DNA of 41,220 nt. Source: Coemansia sp. RSA 922 (taxonomy: Eukaryota > Kickxellomycota > Kickxellomycetes > Kickxellales > Kickxellaceae). Position numbers and translations under genes: made by a program. Under the pieces are notes generated by a model. The model had not been told where the DNA came from. It saw only the letters and a program-made list of their open reading frames with translations, and searched no databases. Positions 27,419-38,248 of the stretch are shown piece by piece (position 1 is the stretch's first letter; the number at the start of each line of letters is the position of its first letter). Location of the stretch: contig JANBQS010000069.1 in assembly GCA_027577415.1 (NCBI GenBank), positions 1-41,220 of the forward strand, given 5' to 3'.

Positions 27419-30400
27419 CTAAGAGGGCCGTTTAGCGGCACGGCGGATCTCATAGTGCATTTGCTGGCTACGCACATCGAGTTGTGTTTGCACAAACTTG
27501 CTAGCCTCCTTGTCAAAGCGCAAGCGAAGGATGCGCAGGATAAGGTCGCCTCTGTCCGTAACCATGCGGTGTTTGCGCTTGAATCGACTCAGCGTTTCGG
27601 CGTTCTTGTGAGCCCACACCGAGCGACTGCGGTTCACGCCAGATTGCTTAGCAGGCATTGGCACAATAGCCGTGCGTATATCCATAGCAGGCATGGGCAG
27701 TGTGTCCGTCGACGAGTTGTGCCCACCGTCTTCATGTTCGCCGAACCGATGGGCACTTAGCCTGTCCATGCTATCGACTCTCGTTCGAATGGGCGGTGGC
27801 GGCGGAGGAACTGGACGCCGACCAGGAGGCAGACCAAAGGCCCCAGCTGCAGTCTCGCTATATTTTGGCGGAGCCGGAGTCAGCGTCGGAGAGAGTCGTG
27901 TTGGCGGGAACGCCATATCGCCCTTTTCTTGCGGAGTGGATGGTAGAGGCCGCCGATGTCCAGGCGAAGTGTTGACACTGGAGGGCGAGTCAGCCGTCGT
28001 CAAAGTCGGCACCTCGTTCAGCTCGATCGCCGATCGACGCAATTCATGCAAGTACGCGTCGATCAGCTCCTTGGACAGCATAAAGTACATCTCGCGGACC
28101 ATCAGCAGCTCCTGATACTTGCGAGTGACCAGAGCCTCCTCTGGAATGCCGTCCTTGTCCGTGCCGCCCTCAAAGTACCACTTTAGGAAATCCAAGCAAT
28201 CGAATATGTTTTGCATATCGGTCTCAGTCAACGCCTTGGCACTGCCCTTTGACGCGCCAAGCAGCGGCGGCAGCAATATGTCCTCCAGCGACAACAGTAC
28301 CTCATGCCACACCTTGCAGATAACGCCATTAGCCGTGTCCTCGTACAAGTGCACAAACAGGGTATGTAGACTGTCTTCGAGATAGTCGACCAGCGGGATA
28401 AGCGCCTCACAGCAGCTCTCTTGGGTCACTCGAATGGTAGCAGGCGCCTGATGTCCGCCGCGCTTGAGGAACTGGATGCTGCGCTCGATACTACGATCCA
28501 TGTTCACATAACTGCTACCACCGCCTCCCAGGATGCGCGACGCACGATAGCGCGCAGGCTGGGCCACTAGAATCTGCCGCAAATACTCTCGTATGCCACA
28601 AGACACCTGCTCCACAATGCGATGCTGCATATCAGACATTGCCCGCTCCAAGAAGCGGAACATGCGCCCGCTGTAAAACTCTACATCATCACGCTCGCCG
28701 TCCATTGTGACCTGTAGCAAAAGGTATCCCGAGGGCTCAAGATCCAGCACGACATCGACAGAGCCGTCAATTCCAAATGCAAGTTCCGAAGGAGGTGCGA
28801 AGAACGCCCGCGCTCGCGTCTTTTCGCGGTACCCCAGCCGTTTTGGCCCATCGCGAGTGCAGATGCGAGCCTCAAGCGGCGCCAAAAACTCTTCTCGCGA
28901 GTCAACCTGCAAGTCGAATGACTCGTTCCACCGTGGGTTGGCCGATCCAATGGGTGCTGGCCTGGTCTTTCCAAACGTCGAGCGCTTGGTCACCTCGCTA
29001 TCTACTTGCCGCGTAACCGCAAGTTTGACATAGGGCCGAGCTCCCGCGTCGACAGCCGCGCCATACTGCTCCTTGTAGATTTCCAAGCTTTCGGCACGGA
29101 TAACCTTGAACGACAAAAGAAACGTCTCGGGTCGCGGACCCTTGATTGACGGCCGATTATCGCCGCCCAATGCCTCCACTGTCTCGCGCACGCCCAAGTC
29201 GTCTTGCAACTCGTGCAGTTTCTCCAAAGCGATCGCCAGGTTGTTGAGCTTTATACACGCCTCGGCGTTTATCTCGACGGCTTGCGACTGGTCCAGCTTG
29301 GATATCGCGGCTTGTGTCGACGAGTTCAAGTTGAGCGACTGTTCCTTGTACTTTCGGCGGTTCCACATGCTGTTCCAGCCTGGACTCTTGGCGTCTTCGT
29401 CCTCCGCCGGTAGACTCAGACAAGCCATAAACTGCTTTAGCATCACCGTGGCATACACCTTGAAGCTAATGTCGACGTACTTCATAAACTCGGCCAGGAA
29501 CCACGCCTTGGTTTCCATGTCGGGCCACTCGAGCCGCTGCACTGTCGCCGCCTGCTGCGAAAAGCAACTGACCAAGTCGATGACCGACGTAGAGTGCTTG
29601 CCGATATCCAACTCCCGAGGCGAGCTGTCTTGCTTGAGAGCGTTCTCAGCCCACTTTGACTTTTCGCGATCAATGCCCTTGAGCCAAATCGCCACGGTCT
29701 CCTTGAACAGTCGCCGGTTGTCAACACCTGTAAGCGGTCGGGCGCTATATCGAGCGTGGAGCCTCTCGATCTTTGAAACCAGTTTGCATAGCTCCAGAGT
29801 AGTCTCGATATCAGCATTCTCGACGGTGTACCCGAATTGGTCGATATGACGCTTCAAGTTGGCGTAAAAGTACTCCGTCTCAATCTCCGCGACAATCCCA
29901 GCAATGTCAAAGCGGCGGTCTCCGTCTTCAAGCAGTGGCATAGAGAACATCAGTAGGCACCGCTCGTAGTCGCGCAAAACCAACCCGGCCAACTGCGCAT
30001 GCCCATCGACGCTGGGCGCTACTGATGAGTCGTCGCCAAAGCACTGTCTGAGCAAGCAATCGCAGCGGTAAACGATTGACGGCTCAAGAACAGCGACTAC
30101 CTCTTCGCGTCTGCTCTGGATACTGGGCATAGGTTTGTTAATCGCGACGGGGCAGGCAGCATCGTTTATAACCAGCGCCCTTAAGATGCGCTTCAAGTGG
30201 TCGACTTTTTCGGGCCGCTGCTGATCGAGCTCCTCGATGACATCTTGGGTGCATCCCAGTGCGCGATATTCGATCCGTCCCTCGACATCGACCAAGTACT
30301 GATACTGGGGGATCAGCCACTCCATCGGGTTCATGAGATGAATGATTCTCTCAATCTTGCCAAACGCATCCAACAAGTATGAATAGGGCAAGACGTCCTG

Positions 30401-32339
30401 CTCGTAGTAGTCGTTGATAATGTCCAAATAGCACGTTTCGCGATACGACGCGCTTATACGCCAGGCGATAGAAAGCTGCTTGAGCAAGTCTTTGGCACGA
30501 TTAGACAGCTGGAGCGGCGTAGCAGGGTTGGCTGTATCTATTCGGTCGACGATATCGTGCGTGATAGCCTTGTAAACAAGCATTCGATAGTGCTGCGCGG
30601 CCTTGGCTGGAATATACTCGAAAGCAGCAGCGATCTCCTCATCGCCCATGGACTCTATTGCACTGGCCTCCAATTTCAGTCGCCCAGCGCCGATTTGCTC
30701 TCCCGACATGTAACTCTGCCTCATGGCGTACGTGTGTATGAGCTGTTCCAGCGATGTGATCTCGCGCTCCTTCCAAATGCTGTAAGCGTGTGGCGTTCGA
30801 AAGTTCTCAGGCTTGCCAGCAAAGCTCTGGTCCTTCTTCAGCACCAGCAAACACATACGCAAGTCGTACGTCGCCGTCTACATAATAATAAAAACACAAG
30901 TAATACAGAGCAACATTAGCAACACTCCAAGGGTCATATGTAGGCAAGCAGTTGGTTGACAAAGACATTTCACAAATAGAGCCTACCTCTTGATTCACTT
31001 CGTTCTTGAGCTCGGCAACTAACTGCCGGTGCTCGCTATCCGGGACATTAAATGCGTCTTTGAGCCAGTTGCTAATTAGCTTGCTCTCTGTTGCCGCGTT
31101 ATCGAGGATCAAAGACTGACGCTGCGCGCTATTCCTAGCTGACGACAGCTCCGAATTGGAGCGCATACGACCACCACTAGCAAACGGCGCGGTCTGATAA
31201 TCGTCAAGCTTCAGCAGCGCCAGTCCCGCCTCGCGCGAAGCCTGAGCCCTTGTTTGCAAAGTCGACCGGAAAAGCTTTACAAACCCGTCCACCTGGCTAT
31301 CGACAGTGCGTATGATAGCCTCGTTGGTCGTAATTCCGTGGCGATGACAGATAGTGCGTGCTGTATCGGTAAACAACTCCATTATATCGCCAATGGTACC
31401 GTGCTCGGCCAGCGTCTCGCTATGTTCCTTGACTCGCAAATAGCCATACATCTCCAGGTAGCAATCCTTGGTGATTGGATGCACCGAGGACGAGCCAGCA
31501 GACGTTTTGAGCTGCTGCTGTAGGGCCTTGATAATGTTGGACGTCATGCCGCCGTTCTTGGTAGGCGATTTAGGCGCGAACCCACTACTCGATTTGCCCT
31601 TGGCAAGTTGCTTGAGCTTTCCCGCGCTGCCAATTTCGGCCTTTAACCGACGTGCGGCGCTGTCGCTAAACTCAAGCAAGCTTGTTTTCCATCCTCTAGA
31701 TTTTCCAGAGGTAGAACTGAGCTCCGTTGGACTCACACTGGATACTGCTCTCGTCCTGTTTGTGACAATTAGAGTTGGTGTGCGGTTGTTGAGATTGGGT
31801 GCGCCGCTGGCTCGGCCCACGGTCTTTACAGCAAACCCGTTTGGACCCGGAGACCCTGATCGTCCTTCGGCTGAGTCCAATAAGGCATCGAACCCACCCA
31901 AACTGCGTGTGCGGGCCGCTAGCAGCGCGCTATCCGCGTCTAGCAGCATTGCATACCTTAGCGCGTACTGGTAAGTGATTTGTTCGCTGTCGGCGGGATG
32001 GCGGTCAGGACTACTAGCTCTGCCGTGAATATCAACCGACGACGCGGCAAGCGGAGTAGCACTCTGCTGCGTAATGGCCTGTGTACTTGAAACAGCACTA
32101 ACGCTACCAGTGGCTGCGTCAAAGGGCCAATGCATCGCACCGCCATCGACAAAGTCGTTCTGTAGGCTTAGAGACGATAGTTGCTGTTCTGTAGCGCTTA
32201 ATCTAGTAGGTGCATAGTCGGAGTATAGTTGCTGGTCATAGCTCATCATCTGCGAGCTACTCTGTGGGTCCATGGGCGTGGTGAACGGCGAGTTCCGCCC
32301 CTCAGGAACTGGGCGCGTGGGTAGTGGACGCGGTGGCAT
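27419..32339 (-). CDS. Unc13/Ync13-like C2-MUN domain protein, two exons
   Basis: Relative of Munc13/Unc13 and fission yeast Ync13, which act in vesicle priming and exocytosis/endocytosis at the plasma membrane. Exon 1 (32339..30987, 451 codons) starts MPPRPLPTRPVPEGRNS and is Ser-rich and largely disordered. A GT..TAG intron (30986..30878, 109 bp, phase 0) joins it to exon 2 (30877..27419), giving about 1603 aa. The middle is helical (MUN/MHD1-like). A C2 domain begins near residue 1038 (TFLLSFKVIRAESLEIY ... ANPRWNESFDLQVD). An MHD2-type helix ANGVICKVWHEVLLSLEDIL lies near 1310. The C-terminus has a seven-Pro run in RRPVPPPPPP and a basic end. Single open frames upstream of the ATG at 32339 run into T-rich non-coding sequence, so I reject the longer start. 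Confidence 0.85.
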
Positions 32340-32607
32340 TCTTCTCTTTTGGGCAATTGCAAGCCTATTATAAGACGTGTGGAATTCCAGTTGTCGCGCG
32401 AGTGCGTACTTTGTCAAAAAAAAAAGCCAGGAATAAATTAAAGAGAAATGCAGAGTATTGCCAAAGTACGAAATCAGCTCCGAGAGCGAGAAGGAAAGCG
32501 CGGGCCACATGCGCTTTGATACGCGGAAAACGGCTTCGCCTTCCCCCCAAATGGCCCTGTGCTTCTCGACTGCAAGTATTCCTGGAACAACTGTCATGAC
32601 CACCGGG

Positions 32608-33042
32608 CTAAATATAGCATTGGGACGTCATTGCGGTAGCGCCAATAAGTGCCTGAGCCAGTTCCTCAAAATCCGGACGCTGTCGCAAAGCGCGAATGGC
32701 CTCGACTGGATTGGGATCTTTGCGCACGGCCTCTAGCAGCGCTCGCGTATTTGGGTTCATCAATAATTGCTTGACCTTGGTCGACTCGTCCAATTTTTGC
32801 AAGTCACCGGGTGTCAGTCTGTACTTTTCTTCTTCGTCATCGTCACCAATACGATCTTGCTCGCTTTGTTTTAAGACTCGGCCCTTGCTTGGTGCTGCTG
32901 CCGGCGTGCTGTGGTCTGGTGGAGCGCATGGCTCGAGTTTGTGCAGCTTGAAGCATTTAACCGAGCAGTAGCCCGCCCGACATGTGGGGCACTTGTATTT
33001 GGAGACTGCCTCGCTACAAACAGTGCATGTTTCGCCGCGCAT
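32608..33042 (-). CDS. HIT1: Zinc-finger HIT protein (ZNHIT3/Hit1)
   Basis: Assembly factor for box C/D snoRNPs, acting with Rsa1/NUFIP in the nucleus. The 144 aa protein opens with a zf-HIT domain (CTVCSEAVSKYKCPTC, then YCSVKCFKLHKLEPC), residues 6-40, with all Cys/His ligands present. After an acidic linker (DDDEEE) comes the Hit1-like C-terminal helix pair with LLMNPNTRALLEAV and DPNPVEAIRALRQRPDF. I start at the ATG at 33042 (MRGETCTVC) because the family begins right at the finger. It is divergent from FIBP with 221 bp between them. Confidence 0.88.
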   Translation of the reverse strand: MRGETCTVCSEAVSKYKCPTCRAGYCSVKCFKLHKLEPCAPPDHSTPAAAPSKGRVLKQSEQDRIGDDDEEEKYRLTPGDLQKLDESTKVKQLLMNPNTRALLEAVRKDPNPVEAIRALRQRPDFEELAQALIGATAMTSQCYI

Positions 33043-33263
33043 GGTAGTTGAAAAAAAGGTAAAGCTACACACGTTCTCCTGTGCGGGTCTATGCGCCAAA
33101 GTATCCAGCCGTCAAGGCTCGACGATTGTCACCAGCAGGGCTTTATGGGGGGAGGTCCAGACACCAAGCTCTCGTTTCTCCTTTTTTATTCGATTATTCA
33201 ACATTTTCTTACTTTGTACTCATTTGTCTCAATTCCAGCCTCTTTTATTTTGAAAACTACCAT

Positions 33264-34656
33264 ATGCGCGACTTTGCCTCGGCTAGCTTCCAGCTCTCAA
33301 ATTTGCGCTTGCCTCACCCGAACCTAGACTTTTTGCGCTTCAACCGGCACGAGGAGCAAGCAGACGATGCAAACTTTACAGCTATAGTGTCGACGCCAGT
33401 CGTGGTAGACAACATGATATTTAGCGAGTACATATTAGGTCGACCAGGTACGAGGAGAATCACTGATACTGGCACCTCAAAGGTTGGTTGTCGTCACTTG
33501 GACCAACACTAAGCGTATCTACAAATGCTCTTGCTCTATAGTTCACGAAATGGTAACCCGGATGCGCAGCGAGCCGGACATGGTAGGCGCACAAGAGTCA
33601 GCAGTGACCGAGTATGTCAGGGGACAGCTTCACCTGATGCAGTACCTAGAGTACTACATGTGCCGTCCACGGTACTTTCTCGAGCAACGCCATCTCTTGC
33701 CGCTAGGCGATAAGGCACGCATGGGTCTAGTCGAGCAGTACTATTCGTTTGACGAGCCAGTGATGCTTGAATTCCTCAGCCGCAAGCTCAACTCCCGTAC
33801 TCGCACATATCTGCCCGAAGTGGCAACAAAGACAGGCATCCCTGTAGCCAGCTGCAAGCGCCAGTTTGAGAATATCAAACGCATTGCCAAGCAGTCAGAA
33901 GACGAGGAAGGCGTGCCGCTAGTCAATGAGATTATGGAAAGGTTTTCATTGTCCGAGCCACTAGCGACACACTACGCGCATATCCTGTTTTTGAACATTA
34001 ACAGAGTTGACACGACAAAGCGTTGTCTGGCACACTTCAAGTTTGCCGACTTTGACTTTTGTGCTTCGATACTCATACAGTACTGGACTACTCCGACTAG
34101 CACGATGACGCTAGACGATATCGACCAACCGCTTACCCAGCACGCTCAGCAGTTGAAGAGTCTTTTAGTTGAAAACAAGGCCAATTTTGACTGTTTGTGT
34201 ACAGCAGTGCGCGTTCACATCAGTTCGCTTATACCCAAAACGCCCAGCGGATCTTCGGCCTCTACCTCTACAGTTCCCTCATCAGCTTTGCTGGCGCTAC
34301 TGGAGAATCGCATCGTACGTGGAAGTACACAAATTCGAGCAATCTTGCGGGTTTCGTTTAGTATAGTTGCCGACATTGGCGCTTCGTCAACGTTGCGCAG
34401 CGTATTAGGAATTATAGTGGAGAAGATTGTCGATTCGTTTGCCAGCATGGGTCTGCGATCCGAGGACATGGAGCTGTTTTACGACTCTGTCATTATCCAC
34501 TCCATTGGCATTGTCACTGAGCAGATTCCCGATTCGGCGCCTGCCATTGAGGCCCTCAGTCGTACTCTGACAGGAACCAAGCTTATTGGGCGCAGACTGT
34601 TTAGACAGAAATCTAGCATTTTCGGCCCGCTAAACAAAATCAGACCCGCACAATAG
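33264..34656 (+). CDS. FGF1 intracellular-binding protein homologue (FIBP), two exons
   Basis: The long open frame from 33542 onward contains VEQYYSFDEPVMLEFLSRKL, then LPEVATKTGIPVASCKRQFEN and FKFADFDFCASILIQYW. The matching human FIBP blocks are [32 protein letters not shown] and LSFGDFAFCAEMMIQNW. Exon 1 is 33264..33447 (ATG, then ...EYILGRP). The intron is 33448..33541 (GTACGA donor, ATAG acceptor, 94 bp, phase 1), and exon 2 is 33542..34656. The join gives GRPVHEMV and a 432 aa protein, longer than the roughly 360 aa animal form. FIBP's molecular role is poorly known outside animals. The separate start inside the intron (33484) is an artefact. Confidence 0.85.
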
Positions 34657-34900
34657 CAAAATCTGCGAAGATATTAAAATGACGAGATGACTTGAGGATG
34701 TGCTGTTGCGGAGGTTGGAGCCTTGTGGAGACAGCTCGTACAATTGCTTGAATAAGATGTTTATTTGTCCAAAAAAACCCCTTTCAACCAATAAATACAT
34801 GATTTCTCATTAATAAAGTCTATTTGAGCAATAGATACGGGTCATTTGACATCATCCCTTTCAGCATATTTCTTTTTTTTTTTTTGAAATTTTTTTATAG
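34657..34900. other. FIBP 3' flank, start of second A+T-rich island
   Basis: A 244 bp A+T-rich stretch without a supportable ORF, containing a T-run near 34871-34885. It leads into the promoter of array unit A. Confidence 0.35.
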
Positions 34901-34986
34901 CACAATTGTGCAATTGTTCCAATATACTTTAATGTTGAGTACTCTTTGCTCGACATGATCCACTTCAAACCAGTCTTGCTATAAAA
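34901..34986 (+). promoter_or_regulatory. Promoter of unit A
   Basis: The palindrome CACAATTGTG (34901-34910) is followed 70 bp later by TATAAAA (34980-34986). The ATG is at 35107. Confidence 0.6.
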
Positions 34987-35106
34987 TGGCAATGATATGG
35001 CATCTACATCCTTGGAGGAACTTCGTCACACCTTGCTTATATTCTAATTCTCATCTGACAAGTGTCACAACTAATAAAACGTCAGCTCATAATATCAGCT
35101 CGAGCC

Positions 35107-35271
35107 ATGCATCGTATTTACTCAAAATCTGATCCATATCCTGGAAATTGCTGCTACTGTTGGGCATATATTCTGACTGTTGAAGACGCGGTAAAACATT
35201 TTCGAGATAAACACAATGTTACATTGGTTGGCAAAGGCTGCCCTCCAAAGAAACCCTATTGGCTGCTCTGA
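35107..35271 (+). CDS. Zinc-finger microprotein, unit A
   Basis: A 54 aa ORF, the longest of the array. Zinc ligands would be C15, C18, H31 and H36 (C-x2-C-x12-H-x4-H). A Tyr-Pro pair precedes the finger, as in units D, E and F. It alone has a C-terminal extension after the finger, with GKGCPPKKPYWLL at its end. TATAAAA lies 127 bp upstream. No transmembrane segment or signal peptide is seen. A single finger seldom binds DNA tightly alone, so protein or RNA binding, or a decoy role, is as likely. Confidence 0.6.
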   Translation: MHRIYSKSDPYPGNCCYCWAYILTVEDAVKHFRDKHNVTLVGKGCPPKKPYWLL

Positions 35272-35518
35272 GCCCGGCGAGTGCTGAGTCGAAAGCAGAT
35301 CTCGTTGTTTGGACAGCTAACAACGCGACTGGGCACCTTGGGATATATGAGAGCCCTTATGTGCGATGTCGACGTGATGGCTATAATTGTACATGTATGC
35401 TCCAGGCTTACATGCGGGTGGAAAATTGCATACGTGAACAGCATTCCTAAAGCAACTATTCTAACAATATACTTCTGTATTTTGCATTCGCATATAGAGC
35501 TGACCATCTTCTCACTCA

Positions 35519-35600
35519 ATTGTACAATCACAGAAACATACTTCATTGTTGGTCATTTGCATATTGTTTTAATCTATTTTGAGTCTAATATGCTATAAAA
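35519..35600 (+). promoter_or_regulatory. Promoter of unit B
   Basis: The palindrome ATTGTACAAT (35519-35528) is followed by TATAAAA (35594-35600), 75 bp from start to start, and a leader with TATACTTTGCTTTATTC and TTGACTAGTGCCAC. The ATG is at 35736. Confidence 0.6.
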
Positions 35601-35735
35601 AGACAAGGGCAAAACACCCATTCGCTCGCAGGAATACTGCTATACTTTGCTTTATTCTAACTCTCGCTTGACTAGTGCCACTTTAACTACGTCTTACTTT
35701 ATCACCAGCCTGTACTGTTGTGCTACATTTGCATA

Positions 35736-35846
35736 ATGGCGGTAATGGATACCCGAATTTGTTATCTTTGTGGGATGATGGTAGTATCGGTACAAGAAGC
35801 AAAGCTACATTTGTTAATATGTCATAATATTAACGTAGTCGACTGA
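35736..35846 (+). CDS. Zinc-finger microprotein, unit B
   Basis: A 36 aa ORF with ligands C9, C12, H25 and H30 (ICYLCGMMVV ... KLHLLICH). It ends six residues after the last His. It is colinear with unit C without a gap: the two proteins have the same length and share 16 of 36 residues. TATA lies 142 bp upstream. It is too short for standard annotation but is supported by its paralogues. Confidence 0.6.
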   Translation: MAVMDTRICYLCGMMVVSVQEAKLHLLICHNINVVD

Positions 35847-36130
35847 ATCTGCTATCCCTAGTGTGTATAGCCCTTTCATTTGCTTAATAAAAAAGCATTT
35901 ATACTATTTAAAAAAACAAGGCATTCTCTCCTTATTCCTCATATATACCACTGAAAAGTCACTGACCATCTACAGCAAGAAGGTGGGCAGAAACTTGCTA
36001 CTCAAATAGAAACTGATGTACGTAAGCTCTTGTGTATTTTCCAAACTTGCACGTGAGTGGTATTCACAAAGATTTGGGAATAAGAATATACGCACGTCAG
36101 TGGTTAACAAGCCAACCATCTTCGCACTTA

Positions 36131-36216
36131 ATTGTATAATTAATAAACTCTGTTTTAATGCTGAGCATTCACGTAATGCCTGGGTTGAACCACTTAGAGC
36201 CAGCGCTGTTATAAAA
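36131..36216 (+). promoter_or_regulatory. Promoter of unit C
   Basis: ATTGTATAAT (36131-36140), one base from the ATTGTACAAT palindrome of unit B, precedes TATAAAA (36210-36216) by about 70 bp. The leader has CTTGACAAGCACTG. The ATG is at 36350. Confidence 0.55.
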
Positions 36217-36349
36217 GGCAATCCTAGGACGCCCACCCACTCTGAGGGATTTCATAATATCTCGTCAATATTACAAATCCGCTCTTGACAAGCACTGTAA
36301 TTACCACGCCGTAGTTTGAAACCAATCTGTATTTTTCTGCTTTAACGTA

Positions 36350-36460
36350 ATGGCGGCGACGAATGGCAGAACATGTAAAATTTGTGGGGCGGTGGTAGCA
36401 TCAGTAGAAGAAGGGAAGGGAAATTTGCTAATTTATCACAGTATTGTGTTGTCTGGCTAA
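36350..36460 (+). CDS. Zinc-finger microprotein, unit C, one ligand lost
   Basis: A 36 aa ORF, the same length as unit B. C9, C12 and H30 are present, but the first His is Asn25 (GKGNLLIYH against AKLHLLICH in unit B). Zinc binding should be weakened or lost, so this copy may be decaying or doing something else. TATA lies 140 bp upstream and the ATG context (GTAATGGCGGC) resembles that of unit B. Confidence 0.5.
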   Translation: MAATNGRTCKICGAVVASVEEGKGNLLIYHSIVLSG

Positions 36461-36757
36461 AGATGCACTCCCCAGTTGGTATAGCCTCCTCCATTAAGTT
36501 TAATAACTAATTACATTATTAAATTACTAAACAAGAAACGTCATCTCTTTTCATACCTATTGATTGTTATTAAAAGGGTATAAGTTGTTTACAGAGAATA
36601 GGTGAGTGGGACCTCACTATTCCATTAGATAACTTATGTACGTGAACTCTTGTGTATATTCAAAACTTGTACGTGGCTGGCATTCCTATAGCAATTGTAC
36701 ATAAAACCTTATTTCGGCATGTGTCAACTTCATTCAGAGCCGACCTCCAGTGCACAT

Positions 36758-36843
36758 ATTGTACAATTGCGCGAATGTCCTTGAATGAGGAATGTTCGTG
36801 CACTGCTCAATATGATTTTATCTAGGCTAGAATTGTTATAAAC
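36758..36843 (+). promoter_or_regulatory. Promoter of unit D
   Basis: ATTGTACAAT (36758-36767) lies about 70 bp before TATAAAC (36837-36843). GGCAACGG and CTCGCTCGGAGGAACTTCG follow; unit A has CTTGGAGGAACTTCG in the same place. The ATG is at 36931. Confidence 0.55.
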
Positions 36844-36930
36844 ATGGCAACGGTTTGACATTCACTCGCTCGGAGGAACTTCGTTTTATCTTGTTTTATT
36901 TTAAAATCTGCCTGATACATGCTAGATATC

Positions 36931-37041
36931 ATGTCGGTAACCAAGTTATATCCCAGTTACTGCAAAATATGCGAGAGGCTGCTAAAATCGGTGAAAGCCA
37001 AGTTCTATCACTTTGAATAACACACCTTTAAGCCAACATAG
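36931..37041 (+). pseudogene. Zinc-finger microprotein, unit D, premature stop
   Basis: The ORF opens MSVTKLYPSYCKICERLL with C11, C14 and H27, then TAA at 37018-37020. The next codon is CAC (His) and the frame continues six codons to TAG at 37041. The stop therefore falls immediately before the last zinc ligand, giving a 29 aa product without a complete finger. The total length with readthrough would be the same as units B and C. Either a nonsense mutation or, less likely, readthrough. It has the shortest TATA-to-ATG distance in the array (94 bp). Confidence 0.55.
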
Positions 37042-37615
37042 TATTTATTATTATACCAAATAGTAGGCAGTATAAAAGAATGCAACCCAATTAGTATACC
37101 TCATTGTATGGTATTTCGTTATCGTCTAATGATAATACGGTACTTGAATGCCACAAGAACAAATAACTGGCTTGACAATTGACTCTCACTGAACAACTCA
37201 CTATCACTGAAAGGCCTGACAAAATTAACCTATTTATCTATAATTACCTTACCCTGGACATTGTGTTACCATTTCATTTCAAGATTATAAATTTGTGGCT
37301 GTATTAATTAGCAATTAAAATTAAAAAATGGATTTTTTGTAAATACTTGTAGTAAAATTTAAAAGAAAGCAATATGCAATAGTAATATAATTGCCTGAGT
37401 TGCCTATAGGATATATGTGAGCTGTTATGCATGTTCTAAGCATATACATGGGCGGCATTCAAATAATAAAATTATATGCTAAGAAACGAATGTTCATAAT
37501 TGACAATTACATAAATAGCCAGACATTGGTAAACGCAATTATGCAATGATCGTCAGATACTTTCTCCGATATTCACAAGTTGCTTGGCTTGGTCTGCTCG
37601 AAAATGGCCTTTTTA
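37042..37615. other. Spacer between units D and E
   Basis: A very A+T-rich stretch. It contains a lone TATAAAAG at about 37071 with no zinc-finger ORF after it (possibly a degraded unit), the recurring block near 37410-37460 (ATATATGTGAGCTGTTATGC), and TAATTGACAATTA at about 37497-37509. Confidence 0.4.
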
Positions 37616-37624
37616 TATATAAAG
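37616..37624 (+). promoter_or_regulatory. TATA box of unit E
   Basis: TATATAAAG at 37616-37624, preceded by GCTTGGCTTGGTCT, a block shared with unit F. It lies 144 bp before the ATG. Confidence 0.55.
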
Positions 37625-37759
37625 GCATTGTTGTAGGTCCTTTTCTTGGAGAGAGCTCGCTATACTTTACTTCATCCAATTTTCTCCGGACAAACACCGC
37701 AATATTTACTCCAAACTATAAACTCTGCTTGGATTTTGCATCATATTTCTTTGGCAGTG

Positions 37760-37855
37760 ATGAATTACCCCACTGAATGCAAGGTGTGTGGAATGTATCT
37801 AGAATCGGCTGATCAGGATTTTACCCACTATATAAAGGACCACCTTGTCGCGTGA
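37760..37855 (+). CDS. Zinc-finger microprotein, unit E
   Basis: A 31 aa ORF that is nothing but a finger: MNYP, then C7, C10, H23 and H28, with three residues after the last His. It shares MNYPxxCxxCGxxLxS with unit F, 12 identities over 28 residues, at the same start position. The TATA-to-ATG distance is 144 bp. A longer open frame overlapping the leader in another phase is a shadow. Confidence 0.55.
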   Translation: MNYPTECKVCGMYLESADQDFTHYIKDHLVA

Positions 37856-38109
37856 CACAATACTTTTTTGTCCCAATGGTTTCAAATATGTTACTCTGCA
37901 CGTCAATTGTGTAATGTACATGACACGATATTTGTAAAAGCTAGCTTTCTTAAATGTGCAGACCTACAAGTATAACGCGGGATTCCAATCCAGTAATATA
38001 ATATTAAATTTTTATTATACTTTTGAATATTCCTCATTTGGTCAATTAAATGTGCTGCTAATTGTATTCATATTCCGCTTGGTTTGGTCTTTCCAAGTGT
38101 TGTTTGCCG

Positions 38110-38118
38110 TATATAAAG
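38110..38118 (+). promoter_or_regulatory. TATA box of unit F
   Basis: TATATAAAG at 38110-38118, preceded by GCTTGGTTTGGTCT as in unit E. It lies 139 bp before the ATG. Confidence 0.55.
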
Positions 38119-38248
38119 GGCTAGTCAGCCAGGAGATAACACAAGGAGCTAAATCGCATATTTTAAAATTATCACTTCCATCTCAACAGGCGCTAAAGAA
38201 AACTACTGCAAGACACATTAAATTGTTCCAAGGATTAAATTGTTGATA

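Noticed and set aside
30807..32603. 598-codon minus-strand frame as a separate gene
   Set aside because: It reads through an intron at 30878-30986 and starts in non-coding T-rich sequence; it is exon 1 of the Unc13-like gene.
33081..33512. 143-codon frame as a separate small gene
   Set aside because: Its useful part (33264-33447) is exon 1 of FIBP, ending at a GTACGA donor.
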